A stretch of 64,000 nt of DNA from the NCBI GenBank assembly GCA_000447245.1, contig AUYT01000001.1:1048001-1112000 (forward strand), written 5' to 3'. Within the stretch, counting starts at the first letter, position 1, and each line of letters opens with the position of its first letter. Below, in pieces: positions 6,692 through 15,617 of this stretch. The DNA is from a candidate division Zixibacteria bacterium RBG-1. GTDB taxonomy: Bacteria > Zixibacteria > MSB-5A5 > DSPP01 > RBG-1. Under the pieces are notes generated by a model, which was given only the letters and a program-made list of their open reading frames with translations, searched no databases and was not told the DNA's origin. The position numbers were made by a program, and so were the translations under genes.

Positions 6692-9043
6692 TTACTCTTG
6701 CTCTAAATGGTAGGCCTCGACTTTATGCCTCAAAGTAGATTCGGGGATATTCAATAAACGGGCGGCGCGGGACTTGACTCCGCCGGTGGCTCGCAGAGCT
6801 TCCAAAATCAAATTCTTCTCAAACTCTTCAACTTTCTCCGCCAGTGAAGTCGCCTTGGAATGTCTCTTGGTCAAGCTTTTTAACTTCTCCTGCAGAATAT
6901 TGAAAACCTTGTCGTCTTTCCAATCAATCAAAACCAGAGTCTTTTTAATCTCATTTTCCAGCTCCCGGATATTTCCGGGCCAATCATATTCCAGAAATCC
7001 CTGATAAATATCCTTGTTCTCCAGAAAAGACAGGTCTAAACCGGCTTCCTCCAGGAAATACCCGATCAGGTGCGGGATATCTTCTTTTCTGTCCCTCAAA
7101 GGAGGCAGTTTCAGATTCAAACCGCACAACCGGTAATATAAATCTTCTCTGAATTTTCCGTCAGCAATGGCTTTGCCGATTTCTCTATTAGTAGAAGCGA
7201 TAAATCTGACATCAACCTTTTTCCCCTCATTATCCCCCAGGCGATAAACCTCTTTGGTCTCCAGAACTCTCAACAGTTTGACCTGAATCGATACAGGCGC
7301 TTCGGCAATCTCATCCAGATAAAAAGTTCCGCCATCGGCCAATTCAATCAAGCCGGGCTTGTCCTTGTCCGCGCCGGTATAAGCCCCTTTCTGGTAACCA
7401 AAAAGCTGGTTCTCCAAAAGAGTCTCCGGAATAGCAGCGCAGTTGACCGCTATAAATCTCTGGCTGGCTCGTTTGCTCTGGAAATGAATGGTCTGGGCCA
7501 GAAGGTCCTTGCCGACTCCAGTCTCTCCTTCAATCAGAATGGACAAATCAGTATCCTTGAACTGCTTGACGATGTCAAGTATCTCTTTAATCCTGTGGTT
7601 TTTGGTAACGATATTTTCAAAGGTGTAGGTCTGAATGGCTTTCTTGTTCTTGTCCTGCGAGATTTTTCTTTCGATCTGATTTTTCAGGAATAAGCAGGCC
7701 TTCAAATCAGTTTCATAACCATTTTCCTTGAAGATTTTCTCCGCTTCCTGTAAGAAAAGCAGGGCTTTGCTCTCTTCCTGCTGTTGATACAGATGGGTGG
7801 CCAATTTCAGATAGGTGGTCCCCAAGAAGTAATTTAATTTCAGCTCCCCGAATAAATCCTCGGCTTTGCTCAAGAATTTCAGCTGGGCGAAGTTGTCGAT
7901 GCACTTCAATTCTCCGGCTGCCAGATAGGTCTTTCCCAGCTCAAAGTTGTTTTTAATTCCTTTAAAAGTTTCCAGGGCTCTGGATAAAAACTTCTGGGCT
8001 TTGTCTTCCTCTCGCAGAGCATCATAAATCTGAGCTTTGATCCGGTAGACAGCTCCCTGCTCCAACTGGTCTTCTAACTGTAAGGAAACTTCCAAAGAAC
8101 TGGAGGCGGCTTTCAGGGCTTTGGTATATTCCCCCTGAGCCAGCTTCAGTTCTGCCAAAAGCCGTTGCCCCTGATTGAATAAATCCCCCTGAGGAGAAAT
8201 TTTTTCCGCTATTTCCAAAACTTTCTGATAATGAACTTCGGCTTCTAGATATTCTCCTTTGACGAAAGCCAGTTCCCCGGAATATTCATGGTAAATGGCT
8301 AATTCGCGGGGTAAATTATTCTTTTCAATTAATTTCAAAGCTTTTTCAAAATAAGTTCGGGCTGAATCCAAATCTCTTTTTTGTAATGCGGCATAACCCA
8401 AAGCCAGATAGGCCTTGGAGGTGTTGATTTCGTCATTAAATTTAAGATTGGCTTCCAGATTTAATTTTAAATTATCCTCGGCTCTGCTAATCTCTCCCAG
8501 GAGAGTATAAGTTCGGCCCAGATTTCCCAGGATTCTGGATTTCATTTTTAAATCTCCGGAAGGCTGGGTGGCTACCAGAGCTTTTTTCAAATAATTGATG
8601 GTCTGCGGATAATCGGACTTCACAAAATATAGGTTGGCTAATTTATTCAGACAATTGGCCATCCCCAGGTGGTCATCGATTCTGCGGTAAGCTGCAATAG
8701 CATCGCGCAGTTCAGTCTCCGCCTTAGGGAAGTCACCCTGGGCCTGATAGACAGAGCCCAAGAGATGCTGAACTTCGCCGATGGACTTATTGTCCGAAGA
8801 AAAACGGAAAATGTCATAGGCAGCTTTGGCTTCAAAGAGGGCTTCCGGATAGCGGCCCAGATTATACAAAGTCAGAGCGGAAAGATACAGAAATCTCCCT
8901 TTCTCTTGCTGAGAGGAGAAACTGACTTTCAAGGTCTCTTGCTCTTTGACTTCAGCCAGAGCTTGAGAGAACTTTTGTTCTCTGACTAATACCTCTATAT
9001 AATCCAGCTTAGCTTGTAAGCCGGTAACAAAATCTTTACCCAT
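6692..9043 (-). CDS. TPR-containing sigma-54-dependent transcriptional activator
   Basis: 783 residues. The N-terminal 450 or so residues are tandem TPR helices (repeated Y-x-x-A-L/G-x-Y pattern) acting as a probable protein- or peptide-sensing domain in place of a receiver domain. The AAA+ domain (about 475-700) has Walker A GETGVGKD, the sigma-54 contact loop as GAYTGA, and Walker B TFYLDEIAEAP. The C-terminus is a Fis-type helix-turn-helix (ALRATGGVKSRAARLLNIPE). The GAYTGA loop is a functional variant of GAFTGA, so activation of sigma-54 promoters is expected. Its targets are not evident; the neighbouring secreted proteins are candidates. Confidence 0.92.
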   Translation of the reverse strand: MGKDFVTGLQAKLDYIEVLVREQKFSQALAEVKEQETLKVSFSSQQEKGRFLYLSALTLYNLGRYPEALFEAKAAYDIFRFSSDNKSIGEVQHLLGSVYQAQGDFPKAETELRDAIAAYRRIDDHLGMANCLNKLANLYFVKSDYPQTINYLKKALVATQPSGDLKMKSRILGNLGRTYTLLGEISRAEDNLKLNLEANLKFNDEINTSKAYLALGYAALQKRDLDSARTYFEKALKLIEKNNLPRELAIYHEYSGELAFVKGEYLEAEVHYQKVLEIAEKISPQGDLFNQGQRLLAELKLAQGEYTKALKAASSSLEVSLQLEDQLEQGAVYRIKAQIYDALREEDKAQKFLSRALETFKGIKNNFELGKTYLAAGELKCIDNFAQLKFLSKAEDLFGELKLNYFLGTTYLKLATHLYQQQEESKALLFLQEAEKIFKENGYETDLKACLFLKNQIERKISQDKNKKAIQTYTFENIVTKNHRIKEILDIVKQFKDTDLSILIEGETGVGKDLLAQTIHFQSKRASQRFIAVNCAAIPETLLENQLFGYQKGAYTGADKDKPGLIELADGGTFYLDEIAEAPVSIQVKLLRVLETKEVYRLGDNEGKKVDVRFIASTNREIGKAIADGKFREDLYYRLCGLNLKLPPLRDRKEDIPHLIGYFLEEAGLDLSFLENKDIYQGFLEYDWPGNIRELENEIKKTLVLIDWKDDKVFNILQEKLKSLTKRHSKATSLAEKVEEFEKNLILEALRATGGVKSRAARLLNIPESTLRHKVEAYHLEQE

Positions 9044-9067
9044 TTTTTAAATTTTTACTGAGCCTTA

Positions 9068-9358
9068 TTATTTAAGGGTTTCACCGGCTTTGGTGCTGCC
9101 GTTTTTCTTTACCATCTTGCTAAAATCCAGGATAACCCAGTTATATGGATTGGTAAATATGATATAATACCCATCCATATAGTCGCGGGAATGGCTCTTG
9201 AAAATGATGCTTCCACCTTCAGCTTTCTCATCCCAGGTATGCCCAGTACTTTTACTGCTACTTCTATATAGGCGCGGGTCCCCGGATAATGAGATGCTAA
9301 AGGAGAACAACAGCAGCAATAAAGCCATCAGGCTCACTTTACTAAATTTTACTCTCAT
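9068..9358 (-). CDS. Small exported protein, unknown
   Basis: 96 residues with a clear signal peptide (VSLMALLLLLFSFSISLSG) and a short mature region rich in Ser, Lys and aromatic residues (DYMDGYYIIFTNPYNWVILDF). GGGAGGGAG precedes the ATG, and a promoter-like sequence lies about 100 nt upstream. No domain is recognised. It lies 24 bp upstream of the TPR activator gene on the same strand and is probably co-transcribed with it, so it may be a ligand, target or accessory protein of that regulator (inference). Confidence 0.65.
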   Translation of the reverse strand: MRVKFSKVSLMALLLLLFSFSISLSGDPRLYRSSSKSTGHTWDEKAEGGSIIFKSHSRDYMDGYYIIFTNPYNWVILDFSKMVKKNGSTKAGETLK

Positions 9359-9458
9359 ACTCCCTCCCTAAGGCTTTAGGTTTCGAACTTATACCTGCCT
9401 TAGATTCAAAAACGGCTTTTGTTCCTAAGCAGGAATTTTCTACAATTATCCACCTATA

Positions 9459-9486
9459 ATCTATTACCTTGAACGGAAAAAGTCAA
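9459..9486 (-). promoter_or_regulatory. Putative promoter for the exported protein/TPR activator unit
   Basis: On the minus strand TTGACT (9486-9481) and TAGATT (9464-9459) are 16 bp apart. The leader would be roughly 95 nt. No -24/-12 element was seen here. Confidence 0.45.
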
Positions 9487-9570
9487 GTGAAATTTAAGAT
9501 TTTTTTTGAAATTTTATACAGCCCGACCTGAAATTGGACAGTTCTTGTGAAATTTTTAACAAAGAAGTAG

Positions 9571-9609
9571 TAAAAAAAACTCCTGCAATACGGATAATCG
9601 CAGGAGTTT
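9571..9609 (-). terminator. Rho-independent terminator after thiC
   Basis: Read on the minus strand: AAACTCCTGC, a 13-nt loop, GCAGGAGTTT, then a run of Ts. It lies 24 nt beyond the thiC stop codon and closes the thiamine operon. Confidence 0.85.
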
Positions 9610-9632
9610 AAATTTAATTAGTTAAAAAATCT

Positions 9633-11719
<2,087 letters not shown>

Positions 11720-11772
11720 TTTACCCCTTTCAGGTTTGCTAATTTGCTTTTCTTAGGATTTCTAATTAAGCT

Positions 11773-11890
11773 TAGACCAGTGGCAGAGGCCACTGGTCTG
11801 CCCACTGCTTTGGAATTTGTAGCGGTGCGATTCATCGCACTCCCACCACATTATCCTCCCCTTTAAGGGGAGGGAAGGGAGGGGTCAGTC
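11773..11890. repeat. Hairpin-rich intergenic block within the thiamine operon
   Basis: AGACCAGTGG/CCACTGGTCT, then GTGCGATTCATCGCAC (11825-11840), then CCTCCCCTTTAAGGGGAGG (about 11856-11874) with GGGAAGGGAGGGGTCAG beyond it. The last part is an inverted copy of the element at 57564-57602. It separates thi4 from the isochorismatase-family gene by 216 bp, and no gene lies in it. Confidence 0.8.
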
Positions 11891-11935
11891 GAATTAACCC
11901 AACCTCTGCCTTCCCTTGTTCAAAAAACTTCTCAG

Positions 11936-12769
11936 CTAGGCTTCTACCAGAACTTTTTCGGCTTTTTTGTCTTTGCCTGCAAATCTTTCCCGAATAATCT
12001 GGTCGGCAATTTGAGCTGCTTTTCTTCCAGATAGAAGCATGCCACCGAAGGTCGGACCCATTCGTGGAATTCCGTAGAAAGTACAGACCGACATTCCGGA
12101 AAGAATTAAACCGGGATGAACTTCACCGGTTTTCTCCACCAGAGTGTCTTCTGATTTTTCCACCCACATAGAGCCGCAGACCTTCTTCATCTGCAGAACT
12201 TCTCTGTCCGCTAAGGCCCTGGCAACTACCGCATCATGTCCGGTGGCATCAATCACTAATTTTGATTCAATGGCAATCGGGTCAACACAGGTAATCTGAC
12301 GGGGCAAAGCCGCTACCGGCGACCAGTTAATCACTGCACCCGCTACGCGGTTGTTCTCTCTTAAAATCACATCTTCCACTCTGGTCATATTCTGAATCTT
12401 GACTCCGGCATCACAGGCAGCCGCAATCAGCTTAGAACAGGCATGGGGACCGTCAGCCAAAAATAATCCCGGCTCGACTTCTTTATACGGTACACCGATT
12501 TCATCCCAGACCTGATTGGCTGGTTCTCTCACCGTGACACCATTCATTAAATAGCCGCCAATCCAGAAACCTCCCCCGATGTAGTTGTTATTTTCCACCA
12601 GTAGAACCTTGTGTCCCTTTTTAGCCAGATCCATTCCGGCTACCAGTCCGCTGGGTCCGGCTCCAACCACGATAACATCCGACTTGATGAAGTTGGAAAG
12701 CTGGGCGTAGAAATGGTCCACTATGGCTTTGGTGACCTGGCTTTCTCCTACGGCACTGAATTTAGTCAT
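11936..12769 (-). CDS. thi4: Thi4-family thiazole synthase (non-suicidal, sulfide-dependent type)
   Basis: 277-residue flavoprotein-like enzyme making the ADP-thiazole precursor of thiamine from NAD, glycine and sulfur. The dinucleotide-binding motif is VVGAGPSGLVAG (about residues 34-45), followed by VENNNYIGGG, DATGHDAVVARAL and the terminal RMGPTFGGMLLSGRKAA block. Yeast and plant Thi4 donate sulfur from a cysteine in GHDGPFGAFC; here the segment is GHDAVVARAL with no cysteine. That fits the multi-turnover, sulfide-using prokaryotic class (established for archaeal enzymes; assigned here by motif only). A strong GGAGGT lies before the ATG, and a TPP riboswitch precedes the gene. Confidence 0.93.
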   Translation of the reverse strand: MTKFSAVGESQVTKAIVDHFYAQLSNFIKSDVIVVGAGPSGLVAGMDLAKKGHKVLLVENNNYIGGGFWIGGYLMNGVTVREPANQVWDEIGVPYKEVEPGLFLADGPHACSKLIAAACDAGVKIQNMTRVEDVILRENNRVAGAVINWSPVAALPRQITCVDPIAIESKLVIDATGHDAVVARALADREVLQMKKVCGSMWVEKSEDTLVEKTGEVHPGLILSGMSVCTFYGIPRMGPTFGGMLLSGRKAAQIADQIIRERFAGKDKKAEKVLVEA

Positions 12770-12802
12770 TTAAGACCTCCTTTGAGTTAAATTTTCCAAA
12801 TA

Positions 12803-12836
12803 AACTAAAAACCACACTCCTGAGCTGGATGTGCGG
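12803..12836 (-). terminator. Possible riboswitch expression-platform hairpin
   Basis: On the minus strand CCGCAC and GTGTGG can pair across a 13-nt loop (one G-U pair) and are followed by TTTTTAG. It lies between the TPP aptamer and the thi4 ribosome-binding site, where a ligand-controlled terminator would be expected. The stem is short, so translational control remains possible. Confidence 0.45.
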
Positions 12837-12851
12837 TTGCATCGCAACTTT

Positions 12852-12930
12852 TTTCCCTACGCTGGCATTATCCAGATCAGGTTCCAAGGGTTTGATCTCA
12901 GCCCCGCTTTTCAGCGGGGCACCCCTTTGT
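12852..12930 (-). ncRNA. TPP riboswitch (THI element)
   Basis: Read on the minus strand it has the full aptamer signature in order: AAAGGGGTGCC, a variable GC-rich stem, GGCTGAGATCA, ACCCTTGGAACCTGATCTGG, then ATAATGCCAGCGTAGGGAA. It lies 83 nt upstream of thi4 and senses thiamine diphosphate to repress the thi4-isochorismatase-thiC unit. Confidence 0.97.
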
Positions 12931-12935
12931 TTCAA

Positions 12936-12965
12936 AATATATACGTATTTATTATTAGTTGTCAA
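12936..12965 (-). promoter_or_regulatory. Promoter of the thiamine operon
   Basis: Minus-strand TTGACA (12965-12960) and TATATT (12941-12936) are spaced 18 bp, placing the transcript start right at the 5' edge of the TPP aptamer. The -35 box is part of an 11-bp inverted repeat shared with the divergent promoter. Confidence 0.75.
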
Positions 12966-13005
12966 GTGAAAAAAGAAAAGATTTGGCGTCTCAAGATGAA
13001 TTCAC

Positions 13006-13034
13006 TTGACAAAAACAGAAATTCGCTCTTACTT
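13006..13034 (+). promoter_or_regulatory. Promoter of the metalloprotease gene, divergent from the thiamine operon
   Basis: TTGACA (13006-13011) and TTACTT (13029-13034) are spaced 17 bp. Its TTCACTTGACA (13001-13011) is the exact reverse complement of TGTCAAGTGAA (12960-12970) at the divergent promoter. Confidence 0.6.
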
Positions 13035-13073
13035 AGAGTGGAGCAAACGTAATTAAATCAAGGGAGGTGAGTT

Positions 13074-15200
13074 ATGTCAGTAAGAATTTTTATAGAGGCA
13101 GTGATAATTGGAATTTTCTGTTTCTCCTCTGCTATTGCCACAAAACCTCAAAAACGATCCCTAAATATGGAGACAGCAATTGTTCAGGATGGCAACTGGG
13201 AGGTGGGGAAAGAGAATACAGTTACATTCAAGTTTAAGCCACTGCAGGATGTGCCACGCAAGACCAAGCATCCGGATGAGGCTCAAATATATATAGATTC
13301 CGGCTTAGTTCTGGTTTCCGGTTTGCCCAGTTGGTCAGGTTTTCTTGAAAAAGGTAAAGAATATAACATCACTGTGGTCGTAAGACCATCTTACGGAGGG
13401 AAGTTCGTATTAGGAGGGGGTGTCGATGCGTCTTTAGCTAAAATTTATACCGATGAGGAACTAAGAAAAATGGAAGAGGAGTACGACAAAAAAATTGAGC
13501 AAATTCCAGAGTTTAAGAAGATGGGAATGCGGGGCAAGTTCCCCAAGAAGACCTTCTTTTACCACAATGACATCAGCACTGTGGTCGATGTTCGTGGTGA
13601 AATACCTGCACCCGACACAGCCTGGCAGATAATTGATGGTGTAAAATGGAGGAGCGGTCCCTCTTACAGTCCTGTTCCTGTCGACATCGATGGCTTAGCC
13701 CCTTTGAAAGTGGATACCCTGAAAAAAATCGAACAAGAAAAATCCAAAGAGACTATCAAACCTGAAAGGTCAGAAAGGTCCGACGGCTTTTTTATAACCG
13801 GCAGATTTAGATATGTGAACAATCTTGGAATTATTGAACCTGTTAAGAATTGCCAAGTACTTCTTTATCACAGGGGCATTTTTGATACCACCTGGGTTTT
13901 GGATTACCCTGATGTTACCGATGACACCGGAGGATTTATCTTAATTACTGGTTTCCCCAAAGTCAAGCTTGAATTTCGTAGCTTTAATGGAGCAGGAATA
14001 AAGGCAGTAGGACTAATTTTTAAGACTGACGGACATTTGGACGGGGGGGACCCTAGAAACTTTCATGTCTGGACGGTTACCCCGGACAGTTTAACTGGCG
14101 ATACTCAAGTCCCGGATGTCCTGACCACTATTACCAACCCTGACATCGCAGGGGCATTTAGATTGGCAAACAACATATTAACGGGGTATAATTATGCTTA
14201 TGCAGTAAATGTAGATAGTGCCCCTTCATTAGTACATGTCTATTGGGACCCCGTTGATGCTTCCGTTATTACAAGTTATGGCGGATTTACTATAGGAGGT
14301 AAAGCGGGAATCATAATACAGGGTAGATTAGTAGCCCCGCTAGGTTCCGGGAGAGATGAATGGGACCGTGAAGTTGTATTGCACGAATACGGTCACTTTA
14401 TAATGGATGAGTTTGCAGAAAGAGCAGATGGCACGTTTGGTCCACATGTCTATCATGCTCCTCCCTCTCAACCAAACCAGATAGATGGCCGACTGGCTTA
14501 CTTTGAAGGCTGGGCTCATTTCTTTCAAGCAGCTGTCTGGGGTGTGCCGACCTTAGAGGATAGAAATAACAATAACGTCTTAATTATAAAAATTGACTTA
14601 GAAAGACCAGAGCCTGACGTTCCTTATATTGATTCTTTAGATTTTGATGACAAAGAACAATTAGTCCCTTCAGAGACCCAACCTGTATATTTTGCCTACG
14701 ATGTCGAAGGTTCTGTTACCGAAACCCTCTGGGATATTTTCGATTTATCAAACGATGATAATTATTTTATAGGACCAAACTTATATGGCCACAACAACGA
14801 CCATAACCAAAATGATTCTTGGCGGGGTATAACAGCCATCTGGAACGTCTTCCGGAACTACGACCCCGCCCCCGCTGATCCCGGACATAACAATGTCTGG
14901 GATTTTTTTGAATTCATCAGAGGCTGGGGAGCTCGCGGTTATCCCATCATTGGACATTTTGCCGATATTTGCAACTCCCACGGCCTTTATATCAAAAGAG
15001 GAGATGCTAATTTTGATACCAAAATCCTGCTACCGGATATAGTTTACTTAACCGCTTATATTTTTAACAATGGCCCAGCACCTTTGACAGTCTGCAATGG
15101 GGATGCTACTAATGATGGTATTATAAACTTACCAGATGTAATCCATTTGGTAAATTATGTTTTCAAAGCTGGACCAGCTCCCAATCCCCCGCTTTGTTGA
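13074..15200 (+). CDS. Secreted HEYGH metalloprotease-like protein with novel N-terminal domain and C-terminal dockerin
   Basis: 708 residues. A signal peptide (about 1-23) is followed by a domain of roughly residues 30-180 (NWEVGKENTVTFKFKPL, KIYTDEELRKMEEEY, FYHND, VDVRGE) that recurs in the frameshifted gene at 48095 and which I do not recognise. The middle carries VVLHEYGHFIMDEFAE, a zincin HExxH motif, with a downstream Glu in FEGWAHFFQAAVWG that could be the third ligand. The C-terminus is a dockerin with DANFDTKILLPD (weak first loop) and DATNDGIINLPD. Likely an exported zinc protease; the substrate is unknown. A strong GGGAGGTGA precedes the ATG. Confidence 0.8.
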   Translation: MSVRIFIEAVIIGIFCFSSAIATKPQKRSLNMETAIVQDGNWEVGKENTVTFKFKPLQDVPRKTKHPDEAQIYIDSGLVLVSGLPSWSGFLEKGKEYNITVVVRPSYGGKFVLGGGVDASLAKIYTDEELRKMEEEYDKKIEQIPEFKKMGMRGKFPKKTFFYHNDISTVVDVRGEIPAPDTAWQIIDGVKWRSGPSYSPVPVDIDGLAPLKVDTLKKIEQEKSKETIKPERSERSDGFFITGRFRYVNNLGIIEPVKNCQVLLYHRGIFDTTWVLDYPDVTDDTGGFILITGFPKVKLEFRSFNGAGIKAVGLIFKTDGHLDGGDPRNFHVWTVTPDSLTGDTQVPDVLTTITNPDIAGAFRLANNILTGYNYAYAVNVDSAPSLVHVYWDPVDASVITSYGGFTIGGKAGIIIQGRLVAPLGSGRDEWDREVVLHEYGHFIMDEFAERADGTFGPHVYHAPPSQPNQIDGRLAYFEGWAHFFQAAVWGVPTLEDRNNNNVLIIKIDLERPEPDVPYIDSLDFDDKEQLVPSETQPVYFAYDVEGSVTETLWDIFDLSNDDNYFIGPNLYGHNNDHNQNDSWRGITAIWNVFRNYDPAPADPGHNNVWDFFEFIRGWGARGYPIIGHFADICNSHGLYIKRGDANFDTKILLPDIVYLTAYIFNNGPAPLTVCNGDATNDGIINLPDVIHLVNYVFKAGPAPNPPLC

Positions 15201-15266
15201 CTTACTTTACTATAGCTTGTTGCTCTATATTTTTTGATTTCTTCTTAAAGTCAATTGAGAATTCAG

Positions 15267-15295
15267 TTGACTTTATGGGCTTTCAGACGTATAAT
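15267..15295 (+). promoter_or_regulatory. Promoter of the zinc-ribbon gene
   Basis: TTGACT (15267-15272), 17 bp, TATAAT (15290-15295), close to consensus. The -35 box lies in the right arm of a perfect inverted repeat AAAGTCAA (15247-15254)/TTGACTTT (15267-15274), a possible operator. Confidence 0.75.
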
Positions 15296-15319
15296 TAGGC
15301 AGTAAATCAAGGAGAAAGT

Positions 15320-15508
15320 ATGGCTAAAAAACAGTCTTTTGCCGACAAGGTCAAGAAAACCAAAAACGTGGTTATCTGTCCCAAATGCCAGGGACCCAAA
15401 CAGCCCATAATGTATATCAAGTCCGAAAAAACATCGGTGGATTCCTGGAGATTCAGACAGGGTTTGGTGCAGGTCTGTAAATGTAACCACTCCCAGATAT
15501 ACAAATAA
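15320..15508 (+). CDS. Small zinc-ribbon protein
   Basis: 62 residues. A basic N-terminus (MAKKQSFADKVKKTK) is followed by one zinc-ribbon-like module with CPKC (about residues 20-23) and a second pair CKC near residues 53-55, probably four ligands to one zinc. The size and basic charge suggest nucleic-acid or ribosome binding. It has its own near-consensus promoter, an AAGGAGA ribosome-binding site and a terminator, so it is an independently expressed gene. No named family is recognised. Confidence 0.75.
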   Translation: MAKKQSFADKVKKTKNVVICPKCQGPKQPIMYIKSEKTSVDSWRFRQGLVQVCKCNHSQIYK

Positions 15509-15532
15509 TAATTTGAGTCAGCTCGGCTGAAT

Positions 15533-15570
15533 AAATCTCCCCCCTGCTTAGCTAAGGGGGATTTTTATTT
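15533..15570 (+). terminator. Rho-independent terminator
   Basis: AAATC-T-CCCCC pairs with GGGGGATTT across a loop containing TTAGCTAA, followed by a T-rich stretch. It ends the zinc-ribbon transcript. Confidence 0.75.
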
Positions 15571-15579
15571 GGAGAGGAT

Positions 15580-15608
15580 TTGACAATTCAGGTCTTTAAA
15601 TTTATCCT
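15580..15608 (+). promoter_or_regulatory. Promoter giving a near-leaderless transcript
   Basis: TTGACA (15580-15585), 17 bp, TATCCT (15603-15608). Transcription should start about 7 nt later, only a few bases before the ATG at 15618, leaving no room for a Shine-Dalgarno sequence. Confidence 0.65.
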
Positions 15609-15617
15609 ACCTAAAGT

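Noticed and set aside
9359-9632. Sigma-54 (-24/-12) promoter near the TPR activator
   Set aside because: No TGGC-N8-TTGC-like pair at the right spacing was found; a sigma-70-like pair is a better fit.
12762-12965. Minus-strand open frame of 67 codons over the thiamine leader
   Set aside because: It coincides with the TPP riboswitch and its promoter; codon composition is dictated by the RNA structure and no ribosome-binding site supports it.
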